NCBI GenBank assembly: GCA_024398105.1
Contig: JAKSJP010000004.1
Span: 62,001 to 126,000, forward strand
Origin: Bacteroidales bacterium
Lineage (GTDB): Bacteria; Bacteroidota; Bacteroidia; Bacteroidales; UBA932
DNA length: 64,000 nucleotides
Direction: 5' to 3'
Shown: positions 1 through 11,012 of the stretch, one piece after another
Layout of the letters: each line of letters starts with the position of its first letter
How positions within the stretch are numbered: position 1 is the stretch's first letter
Notes under the pieces: model-generated
Database searches by the model: none
What the model was told of the DNA's origin: nothing
The model's input: the letters and a program-made list of their open reading frames with translations, nothing else
Position numbers and translations under genes: made by a program

Positions 1-1
1 C

Positions 2-1543
2 ATTCCGGACAATGACTACATCAGAGTAGGGGATACCTACTATATGATCAGCACCACAATGTACTTCTGCCCTGGTGCTCCTATCATGAAATCAAAGGAC
101 CTTGTACACTGGCAGATCGTGAACTACATCTACGATTTCATCGAGGATGACGACTTCTACAACCTCCGCAACGGCAAGAACGCATACGGAAAGGGCCAGT
201 GGGCTACTACTCTCCGCTATGTCGACGGTGTATATTATGCTCTCTTCATCTGCAACGAGCAGGGCGAGAAGTCATATGTCTTCAGGACGGACGATATCGA
301 GAGCGGCAAGTGGGTGAGGAACGAGCTCCCTAGGAAGTTCCACGACGCATCCCTCCTCTTCGACAATGACGGAAGAGTATATGTTGTCTATGGCAACACC
401 AACATCTATGTGACCGAGCTCGAGCCGGATCTTTCAGATGTCAAGGCAGGCGGTGTCGACCAGCTCCTCATCGAATACCCTGCACAGGGCTATAACCTCA
501 AGGGTGAAGGCGCTCACGTCTATCACATCGGTGACTACTACTATATCCTCCTCATCGACTGGCCACGCGATCCAGGCTGCCGTACCGAGACATGCTGGAG
601 AAGCAAGAGCCTTACCGGACCTTACGAGAGCAAGATCGTGCTCCAGGGCAAGTTCGACGGACGTAACGACGGCGTCGCTCAGGGTGCTATCGTGGATACC
701 CAGTACGGTGACTGGTACGCAATCATGTTCCAGGACCATGGTGCTGTAGGACGCATCCCTACAATCCAGCCTGTGACATGGGTGGAGGACTGGCCTGTCA
801 TGGGTGACAACACCGTTCCTATGAAGGAAGTGACAGTCAACCTTACTGCCGAGGGTGAGGATTATGTATGGGCAAATGACGAATTCGACAGCGACAAGCT
901 CGCTCTCGTATGGCAGTGGAACCACAAGCCTATGAACGAGGCGTGGTCGCTTACTGAAAGACCAGGCTGGATGCGTCTCCATGCAGCATCTGTGGCACAG
1001 AGCGTAGTCGAGGCAAGGAATACTCTCACCCAGAGATCAGTCGGTCCTCAGTGCATCAGCGAGGTACTCCTCGATGCTTCAGGCCTTCAGGCAGGTGACA
1101 GAGCAGGTCTCTGCGCATTCCAGAGCAATAACTGCAGCGTAGGTGTAGAGGTTGCGGAAGACGGTACCAAGTCTCTTACAATCCGTGAGAACAAGCGTGG
1201 AACTAGAATGGTTCCTGGTCAGAAGCCTCAGCCTGGCAGACGCCCTATGATGGAGCGTTACGAGACCAATGATGTAGTCTACAGCGAGCCTCTCAAGAGC
1301 GAGAAGGTATGGCTCAGACTCGACTTCGTGTTCACACCTGCAGAAGGAAGCCTCAGGGAGGCAGATACAGTGACCGCAAGCTGGTCATACGACGGAGAGA
1401 ACTGGGAGACTACAGACTACTCTCTCAAGATCTCTTTCACCCTTGACTTCTTCACCGGCTACAGACCTGCCCTCTTCTGCTATCCTACCACCCAGACAGG
1501 CGGTTATGCAGACTTCGACTACTTCCACCAGGAGGTCTATTGA
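2..1543 (+). CDS. Glycoside hydrolase family 43 enzyme (beta-xylosidase/arabinofuranosidase type), 5' partial
   Basis: The reading frame is open to the window edge, so the N-terminus is missing; the visible part starts at IPDNDYIRVGDTYYM, the first-blade motif of GH43 five-bladed propellers. The pKa-modulating Asp is probable in HDASLLFDNDGRVY and the general acid Glu in LKGEGAHVYH. After the propeller (about visible residues 1-270) comes a beta-sandwich region (about 290-513) like the C-terminal concanavalin-type domain of large GH43 xylosidases. The family releases xylose or arabinose from xylan oligomers. The next gene, 45 bases downstream on the same strand, encodes an esterase, and xylulokinase follows, so a pentose-releasing role fits. 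Exact substrate cannot be read from the sequence. Confidence 0.92.
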   Translation: MPDNDYIRVGDTYYMISTTMYFCPGAPIMKSKDLVHWQIVNYIYDFIEDDDFYNLRNGKNAYGKGQWATTLRYVDGVYYALFICNEQGEKSYVFRTDDIESGKWVRNELPRKFHDASLLFDNDGRVYVVYGNTNIYVTELEPDLSDVKAGGVDQLLIEYPAQGYNLKGEGAHVYHIGDYYYILLIDWPRDPGCRTETCWRSKSLTGPYESKIVLQGKFDGRNDGVAQGAIVDTQYGDWYAIMFQDHGAVGRIPTIQPVTWVEDWPVMGDNTVPMKEVTVNLTAEGEDYVWANDEFDSDKLALVWQWNHKPMNEAWSLTERPGWMRLHAASVAQSVVEARNTLTQRSVGPQCISEVLLDASGLQAGDRAGLCAFQSNNCSVGVEVAEDGTKSLTIRENKRGTRMVPGQKPQPGRRPMMERYETNDVVYSEPLKSEKVWLRLDFVFTPAEGSLREADTVTASWSYDGENWETTDYSLKISFTLDFFTGYRPALFCYPTTQTGGYADFDYFHQEVY

Positions 1544-1579
1544 TACTGAACTGTACTATATCACCTATAATCAATTTAA

Positions 1580-3664
<2,085 letters not shown>

Positions 3665-3666
3665 TA

Positions 3667-3697
3667 TTGCACTATAACAATGCTATACTTATATTTG
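3667..3697 (+). promoter_or_regulatory. Bacteroidota-type promoter for xylulokinase
   Basis: TTG at 3667-3669, then exactly 20 bases, then TATATTTG at 3690-3697: the -33 and -7 boxes of the major Bacteroidota sigma factor. It starts directly after the esterase stop codon, so xylulokinase can be transcribed separately from the upstream genes, with a leader of about 30 bases. Confidence 0.75.
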
Positions 3698-3729
3698 TGA
3701 AATAGAAAACTCAAACTAAAACCAATAAT

Positions 3730-5205
3730 ATGTTATTACTCGGATACGATGTCGGCAGCTCTTCTGTGAAGGCTAGCCTTGTAGATGCTGAAAACGGAAA
3801 GATCGTTGGATCAGTATTCTATCCAAAACAGGAAGCTCCAATTATTTCTGTGAAGACAGGTTGGGCAGAGCAGGAACCTACCATGTGGTGGGAGAACCTC
3901 AAGCTCGCTACAGCTGAAGTGCTTGCAAAGGCAGGCAGAAACGATATCGCTGCTATCGGTATCTCTTACCAGATGCACGGTCTCGTATGTGTTGACAAGG
4001 ATCTCAACCCACTTCGTCCTTCAATCATCTGGTGCGACTCAAGAGCAGTCCCTTACGGCTCAGCAGCATTCGATGCAATCGGACAGAACAAGTGCCTTGA
4101 GAACATGCTTAACTCTCCTGGTAACTTCACTGCAGCCAAGCTTGCATGGGTGAAGGAAAACGAGCCTGAGCTCTATTCAAAGATCTACAAGATCATGCTT
4201 CCAGGCGACTATATCGCAATGAAGCTCACCGGTGAGATCTGCACTACAGTAGGAGGCCTTTCAGAGGGTATCTTCTGGGATTTCAAGAACAATGAGGTTT
4301 CAAAGGACGTGATGAACTACTTCGGTTTCGACAGCTCACTCATCCCTGAGATCAAGCCTACATTCTCTGACCAGGGCCGCGTTACCGCAGCTGTCGCTGA
4401 GGAGCTCGGTATCCCTGCAGGCATCCCTGTTACCTACAGAGGTGGTGACCAGCCTAACAACGCTCTTTCACTCAACGTATTCGAGCCAGGTGAGATCGCT
4501 TCTACAGCAGGTACATCAGGCGTTGTATACGGTGTCCTTGGCAACGTGAACTATGATCCACAGTCAAGAGTCAATACTTTCGCACACGTCAACCATACAG
4601 CAGACCAGACCCGTCTTGGTGTCCTTCTCTGCGTCAACGGTACAGGTATCCTCAACTCATGGGTACGTCGCAATGTAGTTCCTGCAGGCGTTTCATACGC
4701 TGAGATGAACGACATCGCTGCTGAGATTCCAATCGGAAGCGAGGGCGTGACAGTGCTCCCGTTCGGTAACGGTGCTGAGCGTATGCTCTGCAACAAGGAG
4801 CTTGGCTGCCAGGTCGCTGGCCTCAGCTTCAACCGTCACAGCTGGAAGCACATGGTACGTGCAGCTCAGGAGGGTATCGTATTCTCATTCAAGTACGGTA
4901 TCGAGGTGATGGAACAGATGGGTATGGACGTCAAGAAGATCCACGCAGGTCAGGCTAACATGTTCCTCAGCCCTATCTTCCGCCAGACTCTCGCCGGTGT
5001 CACAGGCGCTACGATCGAGCTCTACGACACAGACGGTGCAGCAGGTGCAGCCAAGGGTGCAGGTATCGGTGCCGGTATCTACAAGGATAACAAGGAAGCA
5101 TTCGGTACACTCCAGAAGCTCGAGGTCATCGAGCCAGCTCAGTGCGACCTCTACCAGGAGGCTTACGCCGCTTGGAAGGCTCAGCTTCTCAAGAACATCC
5201 AGTAA
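3730..5205 (+). CDS. xylB: Xylulokinase
   Basis: 491 residues, normal length for FGGY-family sugar kinases. The N-terminal ATPase fold begins MLLLGYDVGSSSVKASL (phosphate-binding loop, Asp7), SYQMHGLV matches the substrate region of xylulokinases, and YRGGDQPNNAL carries the probable catalytic Asp. It phosphorylates D-xylulose to xylulose 5-phosphate for the pentose phosphate pathway in the cytoplasm. The upstream GH43 and esterase and the nearby sugar symporter support a pentose role over another FGGY sugar. Xylose isomerase is not in this window. It has its own promoter and ends at a strong terminator. Confidence 0.93.
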   Translation: MLLLGYDVGSSSVKASLVDAENGKIVGSVFYPKQEAPIISVKTGWAEQEPTMWWENLKLATAEVLAKAGRNDIAAIGISYQMHGLVCVDKDLNPLRPSIIWCDSRAVPYGSAAFDAIGQNKCLENMLNSPGNFTAAKLAWVKENEPELYSKIYKIMLPGDYIAMKLTGEICTTVGGLSEGIFWDFKNNEVSKDVMNYFGFDSSLIPEIKPTFSDQGRVTAAVAEELGIPAGIPVTYRGGDQPNNALSLNVFEPGEIASTAGTSGVVYGVLGNVNYDPQSRVNTFAHVNHTADQTRLGVLLCVNGTGILNSWVRRNVVPAGVSYAEMNDIAAEIPIGSEGVTVLPFGNGAERMLCNKELGCQVAGLSFNRHSWKHMVRAAQEGIVFSFKYGIEVMEQMGMDVKKIHAGQANMFLSPIFRQTLAGVTGATIELYDTDGAAGAAKGAGIGAGIYKDNKEAFGTLQKLEVIEPAQCDLYQEAYAAWKAQLLKNIQ

Positions 5206-5223
5206 TCGGAAATCTTTATATGA

Positions 5224-5254
5224 ATAAAGGCGACCCGGAAGGGCCGCCTTTATT
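5224..5254 (+). terminator. Intrinsic terminator after xylB
   Basis: AATAAAGGCGACCC, loop GGAA, GGGCCGCCTTTATT: a near-perfect hairpin with A-rich and T-rich flanks on both sides, so it can also work for the convergent lipoprotein gene. Confidence 0.85.
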
Positions 5255-5289
5255 GTTCAGATTAATTATTGTATAACATAGGTAGTCTT

Positions 5290-6090
5290 CTAGCAATGCC
5301 AGTCTGCATCGCCGAAGTCAGCCTCACATTTCACTCTGACAAGACCTGTCTGGTCGTTCCATTCAACGATCGCATCGATGAAACCGAGACCCTTCTGGTT
5401 GTAGTGGGCGACGATAGTGTCTGTGTACTCATCGCTTGAAGCGGCATTTGAATATTCTACATAGCTGCCGTTGAAAGTCGCAAGGATGCCGCCGAAGAGC
5501 TGGTCAAGCTCGTAGCTGACCTTGACAGACTGTACCTGGCAATCCTTTGCGAGCCAGTCGATGTTCACGAGGACTACATCGGTAGAAGGTCCTGCCATCA
5601 CTCTCCATGAACCCTCTGATCCGTCAAGGGCTGAGGTTCCGGTGATCCATGCATAGTCTGTCTTGTTCCATTTGTTCCAGAAACTTGCACCTGAGACCTT
5701 GATCTCCCAGTCGACATGGTCCTTGCGTATGACGGTGCCGTTGATGCTGACCTCGTAGGAAGAAAGACCTTCGGTCACGATGACTGACCATGTCCAGGTC
5801 TTGCCGTCCTTGACCGGAGTAACGTTCGATGCGAGCTCGAAGCCGTGGACAGGGATGTTGATGATCGTCTCGTAGATCTTGTTCCAGTTCTCGAGCATCT
5901 GCTCGATGTAGGCGTTGTAGTTGAATGCTGGATCGACGTCGGCCTTTGTGACAGCCTTTTCAGGCATCTTGATCTTGATTGTCTCCACTGATGGAAGAAC
6001 GGGCGCATTGCCGTTGTCCTCCTTCTCACATGAGGTGAATGTCATTGCGGCGAGCAATGCTGAAGCCGCGAGAATCAGAAATTTTTTCAT
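5290..6090 (-). CDS. Lipoprotein of unknown function
   Basis: 266 residues beginning MKKFLILAASALLAAMTFTSC, a signal peptide with lipobox ending at a Cys, followed by acidic residues (EKED). The longer reading frame upstream has no signal and is not used. The mature part looks beta-rich, with many Trp and Thr residues and a repeated pattern of about 40-residue strands, but I recognise no catalytic motif. It is convergent with xylB and lies 164 bases from the end of the GH43/symporter operon. Surface exposure is plausible; function unknown. Confidence 0.8.
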   Translation of the reverse strand: MKKFLILAASALLAAMTFTSCEKEDNGNAPVLPSVETIKIKMPEKAVTKADVDPAFNYNAYIEQMLENWNKIYETIINIPVHGFELASNVTPVKDGKTWTWSVIVTEGLSSYEVSINGTVIRKDHVDWEIKVSGASFWNKWNKTDYAWITGTSALDGSEGSWRVMAGPSTDVVLVNIDWLAKDCQVQSVKVSYELDQLFGGILATFNGSYVEYSNAASSDEYTDTIVAHYNQKGLGFIDAIVEWNDQTGLVRVKCEADFGDADWHC

Positions 6091-6204
6091 ATTAAGGTAG
6101 TATGCTTGTTCTTTATAACTGATATGATAGATGCCAATCATATGCCAAATGTTGCACAGATACATTGAAAATGTTCCAAAAGACAATCAAATTGCTCCAT
6201 AAGG

Positions 6205-6233
6205 AAAAAGCGAGACACATCGTGCCTCGCTTT
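6205..6233 (-). terminator. Terminator of the symporter-GH43 operon
   Basis: AAAGCGAG and CTCGCTTT arms enclose a short CAC/GTG inner stem. On the minus strand the hairpin is followed by a T run. It sits 22 bases past the GH43 stop codon. Confidence 0.75.
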
Positions 6234-6254
6234 CCTATGAATAATTGTACGGGA

Positions 6255-7265
6255 CTATTCGTCGATACCCTCGATTGTCTCGATGTCTCCGTTCTCATCG
6301 AATGTGAGCTCGCAGACCTTGAGGCTACGGAGCCATGACTTGCCGCCTGAAGGGACGCTGTCATGGTGGAAGAGATACCACTTGCCCTCGAACTCGATGA
6401 TAGCGTGGTGAGTTGTCCAGCCTACTACAGGGGTAAGGATCACTCCCTTGTATGTGAATGGACCGTATACATTGTCACCGACTGCGTAGCAGAGGAGGTG
6501 GCTGTCACCGGTAGAGTATGTGAAGTAGTACTTGCCGTCCTTCTTGAAAGTCCAGCTTGCCTCGAAGAAACGATGTGGATCGTCTGCCTTGAGAGGCTCG
6601 CCGTTCTCGTCAACGACTACTACAGGCTTTGGCTCTTCGCCGAACTGGAGCATGTCTGGAGAAAGCTTCACGACGCGGCTAGGAAGTGCAGGCTGGTCAC
6701 CGTGAGGGAGATTAGGACTGTCAGGAGTGTTGTTCTTTGCAGGATCCTCGATGCCGATGTTGTCTCTGTAAGACTGGAGCTGACCACCCCAGAGACCGCC
6801 GAAGTACATATAGTACTCGCCATTGTCCTTGAGGATCGCCATGTCGATCGAGTAGCTGCCATGGACTGGCTCCGGCTGAGGAATGAAAGGTCCTTCAGGA
6901 CGGTCTGCGATAGCTACACCGTGACGGAACACCTCGTTCTTGTCCTTCATAGGGAAGAACATATAGTACTTGCCGTCCTTCTCCTGTACGTCGCAGTCCC
7001 AGAGCTGACGTCCGTGCCATGCGATGTCCTCGAGGCCGATGACCTTGCCATGGTCAGTGACGGTTCCTGTCATAGGGTCGCCGTCGATTGAAAGGACATG
7101 GTAGTCCTTCATGATGTACTGGTCACCGCTGTCGTCCTCGACGTTTGAGTCATCCTCCCAGTCGTGTGAAGGATAGATATAGATTTTACCGTTGAATACA
7201 TGTACTGATGGGTCAGCCATGTAGTCGGCAGGTAAGAGATATCTCTTTACAACTTTCTTTGCCAT
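6255..7265 (-). CDS. Glycoside hydrolase family 43 enzyme, probably cytoplasmic
   Basis: 336 residues with no signal peptide (MAKKVVKRYLLPADYMADPS). The GH43 triad is visible: Asp base in ADPSVHVF, Asp in YSIDMAILKDNG and general acid Glu in FFEASWTF. The protein is a single propeller without extra modules. GH43 enzymes of this short type act on xylo- or arabino-oligosaccharides. It follows the GPH symporter gene with a 26-base gap on the same strand, so imported oligosaccharides are probably cleaved inside the cell. A long open frame on the opposite strand (6363-7091) is a shadow. Confidence 0.9.
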   Translation of the reverse strand: MAKKVVKRYLLPADYMADPSVHVFNGKIYIYPSHDWEDDSNVEDDSGDQYIMKDYHVLSIDGDPMTGTVTDHGKVIGLEDIAWHGRQLWDCDVQEKDGKYYMFFPMKDKNEVFRHGVAIADRPEGPFIPQPEPVHGSYSIDMAILKDNGEYYMYFGGLWGGQLQSYRDNIGIEDPAKNNTPDSPNLPHGDQPALPSRVVKLSPDMLQFGEEPKPVVVVDENGEPLKADDPHRFFEASWTFKKDGKYYFTYSTGDSHLLCYAVGDNVYGPFTYKGVILTPVVGWTTHHAIIEFEGKWYLFHHDSVPSGGKSWLRSLKVCELTFDENGDIETIEGIDE

Positions 7266-7291
7266 ATTCTAGTTATTGTTTGTTTCTGTTA

Positions 7292-8722
7292 TTATGCGTT
7301 TCTAGCCTCGATCTCCTTGTTGATCTCGTCCATCTTCTCGTCTGTGAGCTCATACTTGCTGATGATGTACATAGCGAGGAGGAGGAGAAGTGCAGGGATC
7401 ACACATACGAGCCAGAGGATACCCTGGAGAGCGGCTGGTGTCTGTGAAGCGCTTGCAGCCTGGAATCCTACGATGGCGAGTACGAATCCTGGAACTACAC
7501 CGCCGAGAGCCATACCTGCCTTGAAGAAGATACCTGTGAGGGCGTTGACGATACCTGCGATACGCTTGCCTGTTGTGTACTCGCCATATGTGATGACCTC
7601 AGGAACGAGAGCCCACATGTAACCTGTAGCGATGAGGACACCTGCGCTCTTGACGAACTGTGCGATGCAGAGGAGGGTGAACTTCACTGACTGAGGCATG
7701 TTGATCTGTACGAATACATACATCATTGCCATTCCGAGAATCGCGATACCGAGCGATGCGTAGAACATGTTCTTCTTGCCGATAGCCTTCTTGATTGCAG
7801 GAACGAGAGGCATGAAGATGAGTGCAGGGATTGTTCCGAGCCACATGAAGAGAGTGGTGAGGAGTGGGGTAGCACCTACATTGTATGTCATGAAGTATGC
7901 ATCAGCAGCGTTGCTGACTGAAAGCATTGAGAATGCTGTGATGAAGAAGAACGCGAGGACGCGGAGAGGCTTGTTGCGGAAGAACTCCATCCAGAGGTCG
8001 CTGACCTTCACGTTTGCGGATTCCTTCTCGTCCATTACGACGCGCTCCTTGCACTGGCTGAAGCAGAAGATGAGGAGAGCGAAGCCTGCGATACAGAAGA
8101 TAGCCATGGTGATGAACCATGCGCCGGCAGCGTCAGGTGTGTTGTAAGCAGCCTCCATCTTGCCTGTGGCAGGGTTGAGTACCTTAGGGGCGAAGATTGC
8201 AATCACGAGTGGAAGTGACTTCACGATGAGCGCACCTGAATTCGCCATGAACATACGTACTGATGTGAGGATGGTGATCTCGTCGGTGTCACGGGTGAGC
8301 GAAGAGTTGATCGCACCGTAAGGTACATTCACGAGGGTGTAGCACATCGACATACCTACGTATGTGACATAAGCATAGATGAGAGATCCTGAGAATCCGT
8401 TCCAGAAGCAGAGGATAGCGAGAGCTGTGAGCGGAATACCACCGAGGATGAGCCAAGAACGGTACTTTCCCCACTTAGGATTCTTCTTGTCGACGAGGGT
8501 TCCTACGATAGGGTCCCAGATGACGTCCACGAGACGTACGACGAGGAACATGACGGCTGCTGCGCCTGGGTCAAGTCCGAATACGTTTGTGTAGAAGAAG
8601 AGGAGCCAGATGCTGACTGTCTGGTAGATGAGGTTCTGAGCCATGTCACCTGAACCGAAACCGATTCTCTGGAGCCACGACAGTTTGTAGAAGCCTTTAG
8701 CTTCGCTTGCGTTGTTTGCCAT
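7292..8722 (-). CDS. GPH-family sugar:cation symporter (pentoside/oligosaccharide importer)
   Basis: 476 residues with about 12 hydrophobic segments. The N-terminal block (GFGSGDMAQNLIYQ), the motif VRLVDVIWDPIVGTLVDKK and WGKYRSWLILGG are hallmarks of the glycoside-pentoside-hexuronide family (MelB, XylP, YicJ). It would move pentosides or short oligosaccharides across the inner membrane with sodium or protons. It is the first gene of a two-gene operon with a cytoplasmic GH43. The divergent HAD gene shares the 113-base upstream region. The substrate is inferred from neighbours. Confidence 0.9.
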   Translation of the reverse strand: MANNASEAKGFYKLSWLQRIGFGSGDMAQNLIYQTVSIWLLFFYTNVFGLDPGAAAVMFLVVRLVDVIWDPIVGTLVDKKNPKWGKYRSWLILGGIPLTALAILCFWNGFSGSLIYAYVTYVGMSMCYTLVNVPYGAINSSLTRDTDEITILTSVRMFMANSGALIVKSLPLVIAIFAPKVLNPATGKMEAAYNTPDAAGAWFITMAIFCIAGFALLIFCFSQCKERVVMDEKESANVKVSDLWMEFFRNKPLRVLAFFFITAFSMLSVSNAADAYFMTYNVGATPLLTTLFMWLGTIPALIFMPLVPAIKKAIGKKNMFYASLGIAILGMAMMYVFVQINMPQSVKFTLLCIAQFVKSAGVLIATGYMWALVPEVITYGEYTTGKRIAGIVNALTGIFFKAGMALGGVVPGFVLAIVGFQAASASQTPAALQGILWLVCVIPALLLLLAMYIISKYELTDEKMDEINKEIEARNA

Positions 8723-8756
8723 ATTGATTAGTGTTTTGTGTTATCAACCTATATAA

Positions 8757-8764
8757 CAAATATA
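8757..8764 (-). promoter_or_regulatory. Possible -7 box for the symporter operon
   Basis: TATATTTG on the minus strand, about 35 bases upstream of the symporter start. No TTG sits at the usual distance, so support is moderate. Confidence 0.5.
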
Positions 8765-8783
8765 ATCCAAAAAAGTGAAAAAC

Positions 8784-8814
8784 TTGCATCGCCTTGGCGA
8801 AATAGTTAATTTTG
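8784..8814 (+). promoter_or_regulatory. Promoter for the HAD hydrolase gene
   Basis: TTG at 8784-8786, 20 bases, then TAATTTTG at 8807-8814. The leader to the ATG is about 20 bases. Confidence 0.7.
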
Positions 8815-8835
8815 TTCGGATAAAGACTGAAAAAT

Positions 8836-9534
8836 ATGATCATGGTACCTGGAAAGAGAGTCATCGCCTTCGATGCGGACGACACCCTTTGGGAGAACGA
8901 GCCGCTGTTCAGAGGCGCGGAGAAGAAATGGGCGGAAATGCTTAGGGACTATGGTACCCTGGATGAACTGTCCGACGCTCTCTACGCGGTGGAGGATAAG
9001 AACATGGAACTGCTCGGCTACGGAGCCAAGGCGTTCACTCTCAGCCTTTTCGAGACGACCTTGAAACTTACCGGAGGCAATGTCACCGGGGAGCAGATAT
9101 CAGGAATCCTTGATGCCGGATATGGCCTTCTGCACAATCCTGCCACTCCCCTTGAAGGCGTGGAGGATACCCTCAGGAAGCTCCATGAAAGTGGAAAATA
9201 CTATATGATAGTGCTGACGAAAGGCGACCTTCTCGACCAGGAAAAGAAACTTCAGAGGTCGGGGCTTGAGAATAACTTCGACAGGGTGGAGATCGTCTCC
9301 AACAAGACCGGGAAGGAGTACTTCAGACTGTGTTCCGAGCTGGGCATCACGCCCGAGGAACTGACTATGGTAGGCAACTCCCTGAAATCAGACATCAAGC
9401 CGGTCGTCGACCTTGGCGGCAGGGGAATATTCATCCCATACCACATCACATGGGCGCACGAGCATATCGATGATTTCGATCATCCTGCTATCGTACGCAT
9501 CAAGAAGTTCTCCCAGCTGCTGGATATATTGTAG
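8836..9534 (+). CDS. HAD-superfamily hydrolase
   Basis: 232 residues. Motif I FDADDTLW gives the nucleophile Asp and the +2 Asp; VLTKGD is motif II, a Lys precedes the last third (motif III), and MVGNSLKSDI is motif IV. A helical cap lies between motifs I and II, as in class C1 phosphatases such as phosphoglycolate phosphatase. It probably dephosphorylates a small metabolite in the cytoplasm; the substrate is unknown. ATG at 8836 or 8842 could be the start. It is monocistronic and convergent with the beta-barrel gene, with only 27 bases between stop codons. Confidence 0.88.
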   Translation: MIMVPGKRVIAFDADDTLWENEPLFRGAEKKWAEMLRDYGTLDELSDALYAVEDKNMELLGYGAKAFTLSLFETTLKLTGGNVTGEQISGILDAGYGLLHNPATPLEGVEDTLRKLHESGKYYMIVLTKGDLLDQEKKLQRSGLENNFDRVEIVSNKTGKEYFRLCSELGITPEELTMVGNSLKSDIKPVVDLGGRGIFIPYHITWAHEHIDDFDHPAIVRIKKFSQLLDIL

Positions 9535-9561
9535 AGGCTTGGGATATCCGCCTCCGGAATC

Positions 9562-10263
9562 TTAGAAAAGGAATGAAAGCCTGACGCTGAAACCTCGGCG
9601 GGTGAGCTTCGCACCCTCGTCATGGGCGTTCCTGTTGCCCAGACCGTAGCTGTACAGACCGTGGAGAAGGACGTTGTTGCCGAGTCTCAGTCCGCCGCCT
9701 GCCTGTACGCCGTATTCCAGCTTGGAATATCTGCTTTCGCCAAGTCCTCTGTTGATCGCGTCGAGGACAGGCTCCGGGATGATTTCATCTGAATCGATCC
9801 TGGCGTTGAAATAGTCGTATGTGATATTGCCTGAACCCTCTTCTCCGAATCTGAACTCATAGGTCTTGAGACCGCTGATGCCGTAGGAAGCGTAGCCTCC
9901 TCCGTAGAGTACTATTCCGACCTTCGAGACAGGTATGTCGATCACGAATCTGAGCGGAACGCTTACATACTGCTCCTGCGTTGAGACGTCGGCCTCAAAC
10001 TCTCCCGCTGAGAATGAATTGTCTCTTCGTGTGTTGAACTCGTATCCGACGCCGAAATTGATTCCAAGCACGCCCTTTGCGAACTTTGCGGTATAACCTA
10101 TCTCTGCGCTGAATCCATCGAAAGGATTTCCTTCAGTGCCTTCGTCGAGGACATAGGCCATCCTGTCATAGCCTGCTCCGATCATGAACTGGGCATCGGC
10201 TCTCTTCTGGGAGAGGAGGAACATTGTGCATACGATAAGCACAAATACGGAATATCTTTTCAT
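9562..10263 (-). CDS. Small outer-membrane beta-barrel protein
   Basis: 233 residues starting MKRYSVFVLIVCTMFLL with signal cleavage near ADAQF. Alternating hydrophobic strands, many Gly and Tyr residues (for example GINFGVGYEFN) and a C-terminal Phe after alternating residues (FSVRLSFLF) indicate an 8-10 stranded outer-membrane barrel. I assign no substrate. Its ATG overlaps the TrmO stop codon by one base (TAATG), so the two are translationally coupled, although the functions look unrelated. Confidence 0.8.
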   Translation of the reverse strand: MKRYSVFVLIVCTMFLLSQKRADAQFMIGAGYDRMAYVLDEGTEGNPFDGFSAEIGYTAKFAKGVLGINFGVGYEFNTRRDNSFSAGEFEADVSTQEQYVSVPLRFVIDIPVSKVGIVLYGGGYASYGISGLKTYEFRFGEEGSGNITYDYFNARIDSDEIIPEPVLDAINRGLGESRYSKLEYGVQAGGGLRLGNNVLLHGLYSYGLGNRNAHDEGAKLTRRGFSVRLSFLF

Positions 10264-10937
10264 TATATCTTGTCTATCTTGGTTACTTTCAATAAGCTGC
10301 TTTCGACTGTGAAGTGTACGTCGACTTTGCCGTAGGTCATTCCGTAGACTTTCTCCGGGTCGTCCTGGTAGCGTGGGCGAGGATCCTGAGCGAGAAGCGC
10401 GCAGACAGCATCCGACGCACCGCTTCCGCATAGGCTGTCCGTCAGTTCCCTGAGCTCAGCAGGGAAGTCCACGTCCAGGGCGTGCCATTCGTTCTGGTCG
10501 ACGAAACCGCCTTTCGCATCGGGGAAGGCGTCGGCGTAGGCGAGATATGGCTTGATGTCGTAGATCGGAGTGCCGTCCATCAGGTCAGCACCTTTCACAT
10601 GGATCATGGTACCATGGACCGAGGCAATCCTTACCGAGGAAAGTCCGAGCGGGTTGGGACGATAAGGGGAACGGGTCGCAAAGACGCCCATGGTCCTGTT
10701 TCCGCCGAGCCTTGGAGGGCGTACGGTCGGCTGCCATTCCCTTTTCCGGTTTTCGGAGAACCCCCAGATCAGCCAGATGCGGTCGAAACCGTCCAGGCCT
10801 CTGAGCGCAGCTTCGCAGTCGTATTCCTTGTTGAACACGATGGTCCCGTCCAGTTCGTCTACGATGCTGCTCTGGCGAGGTATGCCGAACTTGGAAGTCA
10901 GTGGACCGTGGAATATTGCTATAGGTTCTATCTCCAT
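10263..10937 (-). CDS. trmO: tRNA N6-threonylcarbamoyladenosine methyltransferase, TsaA/TrmO family
   Basis: 224 residues from MEIEPIAIFHGPL; ten upstream codons are in frame but less likely. The TsaA fold is clear: FHGPLTSKFGIPRQ at the start, GFDRIWLIWGFSENR and FATRSPYRPNPLGLSSV, the highly conserved SAM-binding segment. The family methylates N6 of t6A at position 37 of certain tRNAs using SAM. A minus-strand TAAATTTG box lies at 10955-10962. It overlaps the downstream barrel gene by one base. Confidence 0.92.
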   Translation of the reverse strand: MEIEPIAIFHGPLTSKFGIPRQSSIVDELDGTIVFNKEYDCEAALRGLDGFDRIWLIWGFSENRKREWQPTVRPPRLGGNRTMGVFATRSPYRPNPLGLSSVRIASVHGTMIHVKGADLMDGTPIYDIKPYLAYADAFPDAKGGFVDQNEWHALDVDFPAELRELTDSLCGSGASDAVCALLAQDPRPRYQDDPEKVYGMTYGKVDVHFTVESSLLKVTKIDKI

Positions 10938-10954
10938 AGTTGTCTGTAAACGTG

Positions 10955-10962
10955 CAAATTTA
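10955..10962 (-). promoter_or_regulatory. Possible -7 box for trmO
   Basis: TAAATTTG on the minus strand 18 bases upstream of the trmO ATG. No good TTG at the expected distance. Confidence 0.45.
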
Positions 10963-10975
10963 TGCAATAATTTAT

Positions 10976-10983
10976 TATTTTTG
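10976..10983 (+). promoter_or_regulatory. Possible -7 box for the M1-M23 genes
   Basis: TATTTTTG 30 bases upstream of the M1 peptidase ATG, divergent from the trmO box. The -33 box is weak. Confidence 0.5.
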
Positions 10984-11012
10984 TATAATACACCCTTAGG
11001 TAACCGCTAGAT